A stretch of DNA of 64,000 nucleotides from Taiwanofungus camphoratus (Eukaryota; Basidiomycota; Agaricomycetes; Polyporales; Taiwanofungaceae): contig CP021228.1 of the NCBI GenBank assembly GCA_003999685.1, positions 1,364,001-1,428,000 of the forward strand. The letters are read 5' to 3'. Every line of letters begins with the position of its first letter. Position 1 is the stretch's first letter. The translations under genes and the position numbers were made by a program. The notes beneath the pieces were generated by a model. That model was not told the DNA's origin. It did not search any database and saw nothing but the letters and a program-made list of their open reading frames with translations. Positions 45,575-57,285 of the stretch are shown here, in pieces.

Positions 45575-46928
45575 CTACTCCTCGTCGCCCGACTCCGGCT
45601 CAACTACGAAACCGCCGCCCGCAATCGCCTCTTGCTCCATCCGAATCAGCTCCAGGTCGAGGTCGTGGAGCATGGCGTGGTGAAACACTAGGTTCACGTG
45701 CTCCGCCCGGATCATGCGGATGGTGGCGTGGGACTGCTCATCGAGGTCGAGCGAGTCCAGGTCGTCCTGTTCAAGACCCAGGCGACTACTGCCATTTAGG
45801 GGTACCTTGACGGCGGGACAAGGCGGCTGCATCACCCGATGACGCTTCGATCCACTGACCTCCCCTGTCGAAGGTCCAGTGGAAGGGGCGAGCGCTGCAA
45901 AAAGAAGTATTAGAAACACGACGTAAAAACTGAGAAGTACTCACCTTGCTTCTTTGCACCGCCGCGCGTCTTCTTCGTCTTCCCCAAGACTGAGACGCCC
46001 TCGAAGTAGCACCCCTGCGCCACCTGCACGCAGTGGTCGCATGCCATAGTGCCCTCCGACCAGGTGCACTCGACGGTCTGGGTACGGGTGCGACATCAAT
46101 CGCACTATGAAAAAAGCGTTAGCCAAGTCGAAGACTTACAAACAAATGCGTACCTTCTCCCCCGTCTGCTGCTTCCACCGCGCAACTTGTGCCCAGTCAA
46201 TCTCGGGCACCATCGAGCCGTCACGGTCACCCTTCGATGCCTTTTCACAAATTAGTAGAAGGATGAGGAGGACCAAGCCACTTACAGCCGCATTTACCCC
46301 CTCATCCTCCCGAGCCTGCTTCTTACCTTTCGAAGGAGCGGTGGCTCCTTCGAAGAGCTCCTCGACACCCTCGGCCGGCTGCGAAGCGTCAGCAGCTTCC
46401 AAGTGCGCCGCCTCCTCTGCCTCCTGCGCAAGACGAACGGCCGCTTCCTCCTCTCTAGCCAATCGCTCGGCCTCCTCCTGTTGGCAATGCTCCTCCTCCA
46501 AGCGACGGACTTCGGCGGTGGCAGCGCGCGCCTCTTCTTCCAAACGCCGTTCCTCCTCCGCATGGCGCACAATGGCAATGTTGATGGCCACGGAAAGTGC
46601 GGGCCACTCGTTGCAAGCCCAGTGGACCCACGACTCAGCTGCACGCTCAGCGAGGTCCTCGACGAGCACAGCGACGCGTCCCTCGACCTCAGGATCTTCG
46701 ATGGCGCCTCGGGCCTTACGATACGTACTCTACAATGAGATCAGCAGTAGTATAACGAGGAAGGACTAAGTCACTTACCAGGAGGTCCACAACCTCCTGA
46801 GCCCACTCCTCCACCTCTCCGACAGAGGCAGATGCATCACAAGGCGCGTCGAGCGTGGCGACGAGGTGGCCGCGAGCGCGTTGTGCACGCAATGAGGCAA
46901 GAACAGGTGTTGCAGAGCGGGCTGACAT
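45575..46928 (-). CDS. Gene D: antisense cysteine-cluster and coiled-coil gene within Gypsy-2
   Basis: Five exons (46928-46779, 46729-46286, 46240-46154, 46077-45945 and 45894-45575) keep phase and give 377 aa. The middle is a long Ala/Glu-rich coiled coil (RHAEEERRLEEEARAATAEV). It is followed by a cysteine cluster CTWSEGTMACDHCVQVAQGC, a basic patch (GKTKKTRGGAKK) and a helical acidic C-terminus (HATIRMIRAEHVNLVFHHAM). It lies antisense between pol and the 3' LTR, so it is carried by the retrotransposon. Cysteine-cluster genes of this type are common in Agaricomycete repeats, but I know no function. Gene B has a similar composition (cysteine cluster, basic patch, coiled coil) without obvious sequence identity. 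Confidence 0.7.
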
Positions 46929-47165
46929 TGCAAAGCAGGAAGAAAATATGGAGCAATTGAGAACGAAGAGGGGGGAGCGTGTCGAATGTGGAACGACGAG
47001 CGAAGAAAAACAGCTAAGTCACACCGGCTTAAATCCTCTTCAACGGCACGTGATCGGCACGAGTCACGAGAAGGTCGGAACCACGCAGGTCTCCATAAAG
47101 CTTCGATCCAGTCACATCCATCAAGCTTCTAGACGTCACGTGTGGACCGAGGATGGTCCAAATTC
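46929..47165. promoter_or_regulatory. Gene D upstream region, Gypsy-2 3' non-coding
   Basis: This short interval lies between the gene D start and the polypurine tract; it must contain the gene D promoter. Purine-rich near 46935-46990; no TATA box recognised. Confidence 0.35.
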
Positions 47166-47179
47166 CAAAAAGGAGGAGA
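47166..47179 (+). promoter_or_regulatory. Gypsy-2 3' polypurine tract
   Basis: The tract caaaaaggaggaga directly precedes tgata, the first bases of the 3' LTR at 47180. Confidence 0.75.
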
Positions 47180-48159
47180 TGATAGGTGCCAGGCACTTCT
47201 ATGCCCCGCGGAGCGCCCTCACTCGACTCTAGGACCTTAGTCATGGCTTCGACACCACTCGACACGTCCAATACAGCCTGAAAAGCCACCACGGGACTCT
47301 CCAATAGCCTCGAATCATGCCACCGCCACTCTGCCAGTTCCGGTCCGATGTTCCAGTGTACCAGTCCCTCTACGCACAATACACCACACGCAGTTGCCAC
47401 TCAATGTCCTCGCACGTGACCGGTCTCGCCACTCCGATATCGCTCGATCTGCTACGACGCGCCACTCGATGTACTTGATAATGCTACGGCCCCAGGTCTT
47501 GGCTTAGTATATTTCATGCCACTCCGTAGTTCGTAGTACGCAAGAAGTTAGGATGCCACTCATACTATGCCACTCCCGATGCGCCTTACATTATAGTACA
47601 GTAGTATAAACGCAAGGTATGGTGTCTCGGAACGACAGAGAAGTTTTCCCCTATCCTGCAGAGCTCAAGAAGAGCACCTTCGATTTAGTCACCTACTGCA
47701 TTCTACTGCGTCCTTCCGTCTTCGATTACGTTTGAAGAGTTGCGTCTACTATCCGCCTTCTACAGTATCTTGAAGGGTTGCGTCTCGTCCGTCTTTGACA
47801 TCCGTCGAAGAAGTTGTGTTCAGTCTCATGTCCGCCTTTGAGCCACATCGAAGGGTTGTGCTAGCATCTCTCTCTAACCCAAGTCCGCCTTCTACAGTAT
47901 TTCGAAGGGCTGCGTATCAGCTAAGTTCTCACGTTTAAGCCTCTCCCTAGTATAGTACAGCATAGTAGCGCATCGAAGCTACGTCGAGCAGTCGCGACAC
48001 ACGTAGAGGGTCATCGAAGACCTTCGTAGACATCTCTCGACCCATTTGAGATCGGGAACCCTTTGCTGCTGACTCTCCCCTCCACACTAACTAGTTCTAT
48101 AGCCTTCCAGCTTCTCTAGGTTGTACCCAGTTGGGGTTGGAGTGTTATAGTGCATATCA
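47180..48159 (+). repeat. Gypsy-2 3' LTR, 980 bp
   Basis: It starts TGATA and ends TATCA, a perfect 5-bp inverted terminus, directly after a polypurine tract. 47493-48159 is highly similar to the partial LTR at 1-662. It contains five or more copies of a cgaagggttgcgt-like motif alternating with ccgtcttcga-type segments (47700-47920). Confidence 0.85.
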
Positions 48160-51100
48160 GCATGGCACCCTTTTCATATATTACTCACCCAGACTGACCA
48201 ACAGGCTGACTGTCCCCACTTATGCCATGGTAGTTATGTACTCTTGAGCCACTGACTCTTCTCATCTTACACTGTCTCTGGGGGACTGCTTAGCTATATC
48301 TGGGGGTTGACAGTAGCAGTATAAAGGGGGATCTTCCACTGGAGGTTTTCTCAGTTGCATTCTCTTTGTTCATCTATTCCAAAGTGTACTACACACACAG
48401 TACCAATACACGCTCTTCTTTACACATCTTCTTGCCCTAGCAAGAAGCCCGTAAAGACTATTGCGACTATATAGGCCTTGTAGTTGAAGACTACTGAGAA
48501 TCGTGACTCGTTGTTACCATCATTTCTCCTCACCCCTTTGCTGCACACTGTGCTAAGTTCCTGCAGCATTACCAGAGTGAACCCCTCAGTAACACTAGGA
48601 TACAACTCCACAAACCCAAACCCCCCCAGGTTCAGAAGCAACAAGAAGATGGTGCCTAAAGACCCATATCGGTCTTGAAAAAGGCAAGGTCAGTGTACTC
48701 ATAGGACTAGTACTGACCATCATGGATTATCAACAACCTTTTGATATCATCTACGAACAAGAGAAGAAGCTGGATCACACAGTGTTTGATCCTACCAGTG
48801 TTTGACCCTACTCTCCCTACTTTAGAAGAAGTTCTGGATTAGGCTGAATGCAACCTCAGAGCCATCCTCCATGCTGATAGCTCCATCAGCTTCCTCCAAG
48901 CTGAACAAAGGGAGCTAATTCACTACACCCACTTCTGTATCTCCAGGGCAAGCGACACTTGACAAGCCATGTTAGAGAATCATGATAGGCTGACAAGTAG
49001 GAAAGGAAGCTGGCCTCTGCCTCTCACTCTCTCTGAAGATTTCAACAAAGTTCTCGACCACTGCATCCTCACAGCACAGAAGGTACTCTTGAACCCACAT
49101 TTCTGATTTCAGTTAGCCATACCCATAATCGTTGATATGACCTAAAGAACCCTGGTATCTAGGGAGTGCTTCGAAACGTGGCTAAGAAGTAGTGGGGTGA
49201 ACTGTGGAGATGTGAGAAGGGGAGCTACAACCTGTATGATACCGGGAGACCTATATGTCTTGTTTTTGTAAGCAAGAGAGTAAGGGTTTAAGGGTCCTGC
49301 ACGACAGGATCTTGTTCCTATGTGCTAGATGATCTCTAAGACCTTGCGAGGTCCTCCGAAGTGTGCAAAGTCCTTCAAAGTTCTGTGAAGTCCTTCGAAG
49401 TTTTGCTAAAATGCACTATCTGGCTTCATAGATGCTCCAAAGTGTGGGGAACCTATAGAAGAGGTCAGATGGTTCGTGGAGTCAGTGCTGGGAGTAGAGA
49501 TGGGAGAACAGGGTTGCTGAATGTTCTGAAGTATCTGTTGGCTTTGGGGCATAGATTGGGGAGTTTGAGGGCATAGCAGATGTACCATGATCTGAAATGG
49601 AGGCTATAGGAGAGTCGTAGTGCTATCGTGGGACATAGGAATGATGCAGTGTGAGCCTTTGGGTATAACTAAGGCAGAGGCCCACCAGATAGGTGCTATA
49701 GGTTGTACTGAAGGGTGTGAAGTCACGTTGACTTCGTGGATCATAGTGCGTAGTTTGAAAGGCGTAGGCATAGTTCATAGATATATCACAAGCGTGGACG
49801 TAGTTTGGAGACACTGAAACTGAGCTAGGGTGGAGACTTTAGGGGCTTAGGACCATTTCTAAGGCTGCACTCACAGCACTTTCTGAGATTGGAGCTACAG
49901 AGGAACTTGTATTCTAAAGAGAGAAGCGTGCACTGAGGGGTCTCTCTCATACATGGTAAACTACCACTGACTAAATATGAGAGAGTGAGGTGAACTATTC
50001 TTGCGTGAAGTGATCCTTACAAGTCCGAAATGTGTACTAAAGTGCATGGGCTCCGAAGTGAACATGAGGAGGATAGGAACTAAATAGGAACTAAAACAGG
50101 GGGAACTATGTATGGTAGAAAGGTGACCAAGATCATCCATGAGGGCGGGATGACTATCTGAGAGTAGCCATGCACTGTGATCAACTGGCCTAGTGGGCTA
50201 AAGACGTACAAAGTTTCTAGCAGCAAGACTTGTCCTAATCAAGGTAGGAGATGTCCTAAATAGGTAGAGGATCATATGGACATGCTGTAGAAGGACCTTA
50301 TGGCAATAGATTGAGACCCAGGGGGTGCACAAGGCTTCCTAAGTCCAGCCTTCAGAACTTTGGACTGTTTTGGAGCCTATCAGAGGTGCCTGCAGTCACA
50401 AGAGACTGGAGAGATCTAGCTAAGCCTTCTTAGCTAAACACAGGATGAATGATGTAGTAGCTGGGGCCTGGACCCAATAGAACAATATGGGAGGGCCGGC
50501 AGTGTTTGCTAATGGACTTAGCAGGAGTTAGAGACTTCATGGCTAGCATTCGAAGCTTCGTAGCACCTTGTGTGACTTTGCAGAACTTTGTAGGGTATTA
50601 GAAGGGTTTAGGAGGCAAAGGAGGTGTTAGGAGCATCATAGAAACCTATCCCACCTGTTGTAGGCTGTAAAAGAGTCATAGGATGGTCTGTGAGGGGATT
50701 AGAAAGCTTTTAGAATTGTGATTCAGAGCCCAGGAGACTACAGGACTCATCAACATGTGCCTATAGGTATAACAAGGGCGAAGGCACGCCAGATAAGGAG
50801 GAGGAGAGGGGCTGGTTACTCAGACTGAAGTTACTCCAACTTTGGGAATGTAGGACATAGGGGACGTAGGACTGCTGTGATATATGATGTAATATGACTG
50901 CTGGCTGATAATATGCATGGATACGATGAAGGGGAACCTTGTCAGACTGTTAGAAAGCCTTAGAGCAGGGGAAACCCAAATCTGAACTCTGGGAGACAAG
51001 TCTGTAGATTCTCTGAGACAAGATGGGAGTGCATATCTTCTCTGCCATCTGGTAGGTACAGGAGACTACATAAGGGGTCCATGGTATCAAAGTATCTTAT

Positions 51101-51811
51101 GCAAAATAAAACCGAAAAAACTGAAAACAAACCAAAAATTGTAAAATCTAGAAACTGATCAGTGTACCATATGGGGAACTAAACTGAAGTAGGACATGAA
51201 ACAGGAACTCTGAATGTGGTAGAAAGGTTACTAGGGAATGGCACAGGAAGGGGGATGCTTATCTAGAGATCATCATATGGAAGATGGGCTATCTAACCAG
51301 ACTTTGAGAGAGACAGAGATCTGGGAGTGCTGAACAGTCAAGCCAATGTGTAGGAGGCCTAGACAATGTGAAGGGACCATATGGACATCATGGACAAGAG
51401 GCTGGGACTCCAGACCGAGGGACTGAAAACCAGAACCGAGGACCAAAGACTGATAACCGAAGGACTGAAGATTGAAAACCGAAAACCGAAAACCAAAGGG
51501 CTTTTGCTCAGTTTCCCTTGGTCAATAAAAGGGACGTGGGGATGCAAGAGAGATGCTAGGATGAGCTGAATGAGTGTATTACAGAGTATGAGAGGCTGCT
51601 CTGTGAGATAGAGGCTTCCAAGATGCACTGTAGAACTTCTGATATCTGAAGTCTGAACAATGCTGTTTTGGTGCATTGACTGAGGTTTGTGTTACAATGC
51701 TTGGACAGTGGGTCCTTGTTCTGATGATCTGTAGAGTAGCCTAGAAGTGCATAAAAACTGAAAATAGATGCTTTGAGGGTGCAGAGGAGTATCAGACCTA
51801 TCATCATCTTT
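48160..51811. other. Decayed repeat sequence, unclassified
   Basis: 48160-49120 has a TATA-like box (tataaag near 48322) and a gag-like or coding-like stretch from MDYQQPFDIIYEQEKK (48723), now broken; it could be the 5' part of an old LTR element. 49140-51800 has no long ORF. Near 51100-51500 it contains gaaaaccgaaaaccgaaa-type simple repeats. I cannot assign a family. Confidence 0.35.
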
Positions 51812-52348
51812 AACTCTGTTGAAGAGTTGCATCTCAGTCCATCTTTGACTTTAAGTCAAAGGGTTGCATTCTTGTACTCTAGTCTTGCATCCACCTTCAA
51901 TATCCATTGAAGGGTTGTGTTGTGTATTTCATCTCTAAACCAGTCTGCCTTTTACAGTCTTTGAAGGGTTGCATCTCAAAGCTACTGTAAGTCCTCACTC
52001 TCAGTCTCTTGTCCAGTATAGTAGCATTTGAAACCTACGTCAAGCAGTTGCAACACACATTATAGGACATTGAACACCTTAGAAGGTGTTTCTCAAGTAG
52101 TTTGATCTCAAGGACCCCTGCTGCTGACTCCCCCTTGCACACAACAGAGTTCTATAGTTCTTCTAGCTTCTCTGGGTCATACCCAGCCATGACAGGCTTG
52201 AGAAATCAGGCAATTCTTCAAGGGTTTTGTGTGGGGTAAATGATGGCCACCAGAAGAGAGTCAAGAGCATGTCAAGCGTCTATTATCGCTGTGTATATAT
52301 TAATTGTGTTTCCAGTAGGGGGTTGAAGTTCAATAGTTCATATTAACA
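51812..52348 (+). repeat. Old, 5'-truncated LTR of the Gypsy-2 family, with an insertion
   Basis: It aligns to the Gypsy-2 LTR from about 47720 onward (gaagagttgc, cgaagggttg-type repeats, tgctgctgactc, cttctctgggtcatacccag) but is far more diverged than the copy at 1-662. About 125 bp (52184-52309) interrupt it before the terminal cagtagggggttg segment. Confidence 0.7.
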
Positions 52349-53491
52349 GAACTACACCAGAACAAGCTAGTACTAGAACATGGTGTTATCCAATAAGTAC
52401 AAATAGTAGACATTACAATGCACCACTAGTCTATCCTATGCCTGGAGAAGTGTCTCTTGTAGACTGAGCTGAGGTGTGATTGACACATTAAACAAAGACC
52501 TTTGTCTGTTTCTTAGAAAGTAACAGTAATACTAACATCCACATTTATCAATTGATTACTATGTTGTCCAGAGGTCACCTGACCCAATGTTCAAGTTGAA
52601 GCTTGACTTTAAATGAACTTTTCTGTTGACACATTGGTGTTGCCCACCATCTGCATCCACCACACTAGCTATTGAATAATGGCTTCTTATCAATTGAACA
52701 AACCAATAAGATCATTTATTGACAAGGTTAGTGTCATTACACCAAGGCCTTTGAATCTTTTTCATGACCAGTAAGCATGGTTGTGCCATCTGGAAAAATC
52801 AGGGTATATCAGGATGACTCAAATCTACCTTGACATGATCTTAACTGTCTTTTCAAGTAGACACTTTGCATTAACTGTCTTATTTGCACTTATTTTACTT
52901 AATTAAGACAATCAAGGCAACTAAGTTAGATTTGAGTTTTGCTGATGTCATGGCAGACATGGGGCAATTGATGAGGGTCAGATAGTCTTAACATACTTAT
53001 TTAAATATGGTCAATGTGTAGATCAAGTTGAAAGGCTCACAAATCCATTCAAAAGTTGGCTTCTAGGCCAATCAGAACACTGAATATGTAAGGCAAATTC
53101 AGCAACATACTGATCATATTTTAATCAATATGTTACAGCCCTTCTACCCTCACTGATTGGGCCATGTCTGCTGTGTGTAGCTCCTGACACTATGGCAACT
53201 ACAACCAAATCTGTAGCACTATATAGTGCTACAGATTGGGGATGTAGCAAATCCAGCTACATAGTTACCTGCATTTTTCCTGATGTGTCAGCTCACGTCC
53301 CGCTGATTGTAGTCAGACTACGTTCAATTCCTCGGACACGTAGCCAAGAATTGGGCTTCAAAAGGTGTTTCGAATAATAGATCCTACTGAATGAAGGAGT
53401 ACACTAGCTCTTAACAATAGCATATAAATGTACAGGTAGAATACGTAGGAGTCACTGATCGTGATGAAAGGCTCGATGTGCTCATGAACAA
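52349..53491. other. Intergenic, AT-rich; contains one MITE
   Basis: No gene seen. The only structure is the MITE copy at 52790-53282. Confidence 0.5.
52790..53282. mobile_element. MITE copy 1, with a ~370-bp insertion
   Basis: The left end tggaaaaatcagggta and right part (53176-53282, gtagctcctgacac ... cctgcatttttcctg) match the compact copy at 62724-62843 on both sides of about 370 extra bases. The core holds a perfect 28-nt palindrome (53209-53236, tctgtagcac...gtgctacaga). Confidence 0.7.
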
Positions 53492-54921
53492 TCAATGATC
53501 GCAATCTGGTGCACATTTCAATTCATGAGCATCCACTGCAGCTTCGGAGGAGAATTTCCGGCGACATGTTCGACATTTAAGGCGGCAGCATCGCTTGTGT
53601 CGTCCCAGCATATCATGCCGGCAAAATTGTCCACATCGGGGACATGGGACGTCTCTGAGCCGCAGATGAACATCTTGAATATGCCGTGGCATGTCGTCCT
53701 TACGTATGATTCCCGCCGGACACCCATCCCATAGGCATTCGAGTTTGTCTTCCTCTGAAAAACCGTGAGCTTTCCGAATATGACCATAAATGGACGCGGG
53801 ATCCATCTCTTCATGACATCCGTGCCAGTGGCACATCCCGGACGTTGTCCCTGGACACGCGCCCCCCCGAACGGGCGCTCCTGCCTTCCTTCGCCGTTGC
53901 TTTTTGCTTGGTTGATGATCCGGCTCGCTTGTAGGGCTTCGCCTCTTCATGGATGCCCGTTCGTTTACTGGAGGGTGCACCTTTATATCCTCCAATTTCA
54001 CTGCCGATGAGGACGAACCATCTGGAGCAATACTATCCACCACAGCAGACATACGTCCAACGGACCGTCAGTTATTCTCATCAGCCTATACTTGGCTCCG
54101 CATTCGATATTTAAATCATAAAACACTGACCTCGGGTCCAGGTCAGATCGGTGTTCGTTTTGCCCATTGGATTTCTTCGTCAATGACGCATCAGAAGAGG
54201 GACTGAGTGTTGCAGAAAGTGCGCGCCGTCTATCCTTTGCGCGTCTTCGACGCCTAACTCTCCGTGATTGTACGTCTATGGTGCCGAACTCCGGCCTATG
54301 AACAACAAAGGGTTAAAACCCACAGCGCCAATCATCAGGATTCGAGCAGTCTTACAAATTCAATTGTTCTGACTCTGAACTAGGCCCGCTCTGGCTCACG
54401 ATCTGCAGGCCATCGTGGTTAGGGAACGATCCATTTTCGGGTTCTTGGGAGCGTGTCAAGGGTCCGCTCGATGGAGGGACCACCGGGCTGAAAGCAGCGA
54501 AAGGAATGATAAGCACGCGTGCAACGCGGAAGGATGTGTGACCTGAGAAACGAACTCATCGACAGAACAAACAGGGATTAGACCACTCTCTCTCATCAGT
54601 ATCCTTGGGTCAATTGTACCACTTTCAATGATTTTTTTCGCGCTGGGAAACGGGGAGAAACCCTTCAGAACAATTCTATTTGTCGCGAAAAAGATCGTCA
54701 TACTCCGGATATCGCTTCATGAGCTCCATGTCTATGAGCTTGAGTATGTTCTGTACGTCATTGAAGGGTGTCATCGAGCACGATGTACCAGAATAGGCGG
54801 GGGTTAGTTTAGAGGAGAAGTTGTCAAAGTCTAGTGAGAGTTGAAGAGGATTGGAATAATGGTCAAGTGGTGAGCAAAGCAGCGGACAAAGAGACAGGTT
54901 CACAGGGGAAAACAAAGACAA
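53492..54921 (-). CDS. C2H2-like zinc-finger protein, putative transcription factor
   Basis: The last exon (54032-53492) is secure. It has a basic nuclear-localisation-like patch (KKQRRRK), then two C2H2 units (CHWHGC...H-x4-H; CLWDGC...H-x4-H), then CPRCGQFC-HDMLGRHKRC and CRTCRRKFSSEAAVDAHELKC. It ends in TGA. Two upstream exons join in phase: one with a Ser/Glu-rich region ending SESEQLN, and one starting PEFGTIDVQ with an Arg-rich stretch (RRVRRRRRAKDRRR). The start is uncertain. An exon beginning MSLFSPVNLSLCPLL (54921) and another frame with SAKKIIESGTIDP (54700-54550) lie upstream, but I could not fix their splicing. It is likely a nuclear DNA-binding regulator of unknown target. Confidence 0.65.
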
Positions 54922-57285
54922 ACGACGCGCCCACTCAACCGCGTCTCGACAACGAGATTTGAAAATAACACGTAAATAAACGGAAACTCAACTATTCGCG
55001 CCACAGACGCGACATCCCCTCGACTCCAAGCTGTGGGCAGCCTGTCGGTGACAACAACAAACCAGTGAGTATTTCATTCTAGCACTCACCAAAGCAATTC
55101 AGAGGTCCGGACCAGCTTTGACAGTGTTCTCAATACGCCAGTGAGAGTCCCGCTTTAACCTCGCTCATCTAGCAGGGTATAAGGGGTTGTCAGCACGGAA
55201 GCCTGAGCCAGATAGAGATCCCATTGACCCATGCCTGCAGTTAGTCTTGCGCCCGAAAAATAAAGAGGTCCCTTGCCTGAAGTCCCGTTGTTCTCTTGTA
55301 GAACCCGATGTTTTACCAGGGGCCGACACAAAACGCAGCGCTTCAGCAGACGCACTGACACACTCCCGAAAGCACTACGCAGATTATCGAGGACCGAGCC
55401 TTGATGCAAAAAAGCTACCTTCAATTAAGCAACATACATATCCTGCAAATTCAGCTTTATCGTACCCCAACCAAAAGAACGTGGAGTCCATACCGTTTAC
55501 TCAAACAGAATGCGCGGACGAGAATCGCGAAATCTGTCAGAATGACGGGATGTAGATACCGAAGGAGAGATCAACCCATGTAGCATAGGCTACATTCGTC
55601 CATGGACTTAGAGGAATTGTCCTTTCATGTGCAGAGAAGGATGTTCTGCCTTCGCGTTCTCTGTACATGAAAGGACAGTTCCTCTAAGTCAGGACAGTTT
55701 GATTCAATCGACAGTACGTCCTACCGTTTGTTAGGTGGGTATATAGCATGATCACGTATTATTTACTTACAGAGTGTTAGAGCCTCCTGGTCAAGCACTC
55801 GCACGCTTCATTTAGGTGCGACTAGAAGTAATACATCCAACAGGAATACAAGCGCTTCAACACATCGGGCGTTTCAATGTTGACGTAGCGACATCTTCAA
55901 TCAGGGACGTGTGTTCAGCTCAATGAAGAGTGAGCATCTGCGACCGGGGCGGCGAAGACCCTAACGCAATCTTGAAAAAGGGATTCGGAGAGGCCGCTTA
56001 GCCATGTAGCTGAATGATTGGTATCTGTAAAGCTGAGTGTATGATATTAGCTTTCCACTCACAATGAAAGTGAATGTCAACTGATGTCATGTCGCCCTGT
56101 TTCCTTACAATGAAGACGGTGATATCTAATTCAGAATGTCTTGCAATTGACGTACGTCACGCAAATCGAACGAACAGCCTTTCTATAAGCTTCATCCACT
56201 ATTGCCTGCCGGGACGTGGAACGAGGATGATAGGCCTAACAGCATTGAAATCTTGTTAATTCCGTAGAACAAGTTCGATAGAAACATATCAACAATCTGT
56301 GCAGCATTCTACTCTACAATTTCTTGAAATTACCAATACTTTCTTTCATTATTGGCTGTACCTATAAGGTGAGCATTGGTAGGAGTAAAATAGCAGTCAG
56401 ACAATCACTGAAAATTGAGACGGTTGAGGGACTGGGACTTACTCCGTTACTATGCAACCATACCAAAAGTCAGCATTCAATCTTGTTAGACGACGTAACG
56501 CGCGATTGAACAGGGGCTGGTTTCACAAGGCGCCGAAGGGCACAACACGGATGGGCGGTCGATCAATAAATTTCATAACTATGCTCACAATTACATACAC
56601 TACGCACCGTGTTTCTATCAAGGCAACGATGAGCAGAATAATGTATAAACCCGTTGTGTTGAGCATGACAGGAAAATGCACATCCGTACGTTTAGGAGGT
56701 ACAGTAAAATATGAATCGACGTTTTGACCTGTCCACTGAAGAACGCAAACACATCAGATTCGTAAGCGTTCTAATGTGCGATGACAGCGTCTTAATGTAT
56801 AGAACATGATGACAGGAGCTTGTACTTTCGGTTGATTGATGTTATTAGTACCTTTTTGAGGGAGCTGAGTAGCATGGTCGAGAATTAATGATGGCCATTG
56901 GACAGGGCACTCTACGAAGGCAGCATCGAAGTCACCAAGTACAAATTAGGTCGAGGAGGCAAGAAACAATGCAATGGCCTCCGCCAGCAACACTTGTAAT
57001 TCTCGATCACGCCGGATTATTTGAGTAATTCCCAGCAGGGACCGACTGCTGGTGAAGATCGCCACACCGACCAACAATTCAGACCTTGAAGCACGTGTGT
57101 ATCTAGCACAAAAGACGAGAGATCATCGGAAAGGAGACACCGAATCTTATTCGACATCTCAGTCCAAAGCTTATGCGCAGAATTCGAGTGAAATCAATTT
57201 TACTTACGTAATGAACAGCGTTAAGAGGAGCTCGCCCGCTCAGTACACTTCGAGTCTGATATCCTTACTCCACAAACATCCCACC
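54922..57285. other. Intergenic; contains a strong hairpin, otherwise nothing recognised
   Basis: Short ORFs only. The inverted repeat at 55605-55690 is listed separately. The last 200 bp before 57286 should hold the UBC13 promoter. Confidence 0.45.
55605..55690. repeat. 86-bp foldback with 34-bp arms
   Basis: The left arm (55605-55638, gacttagagga...cagagaa) and right arm (55657-55690) are inverted with two mismatches in 34 around an 18-nt loop. It could be a tiny foldback transposon, a small-RNA (milRNA-like) precursor or a cruciform. There is no terminator context nearby. Confidence 0.8.

Larger units (their letters stand above)
38836..48159 (+). mobile_element. Gypsy-2: broken Ty3/gypsy element with antisense gene, 5' LTR missing
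   Basis: The internal region runs from the gag start (38844) through protease, RT (near 42050-42800), RNase H (near 43080-43600) and integrase (near 43850-45178) to a polypurine tract and a 980-bp 3' LTR (47180-48159). The RT belongs to an Agaricomycete gypsy group with the catalytic site as YIDDVP. The element is broken, with roughly ten or more interruptions in gag-pol, and its 5' LTR is absent because the 3.7-kb TIR element abuts the gag start. It is much older than Gypsy-1. An intact antisense gene (gene D) lies between pol and the 3' LTR. Confidence 0.9.

Noticed and set aside
47029-47400. 123-codon minus-strand ORF
   Set aside because: It runs across the polypurine tract and the LTR boundary of Gypsy-2 and has no domain or intron support.
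1-48159. LTRs at 1-662 and 47180-48159 as the two ends of one huge element
   Set aside because: They differ by an internal ~55-bp segment and many substitutions, the first is inserted in a KDZ gene, and host-type genes lie between them. They are separate insertions of one family.
55187-55555. 122-codon plus-strand ORF
   Set aside because: No recognisable motif, composition unlike neighbouring coding exons, and no splice structure.
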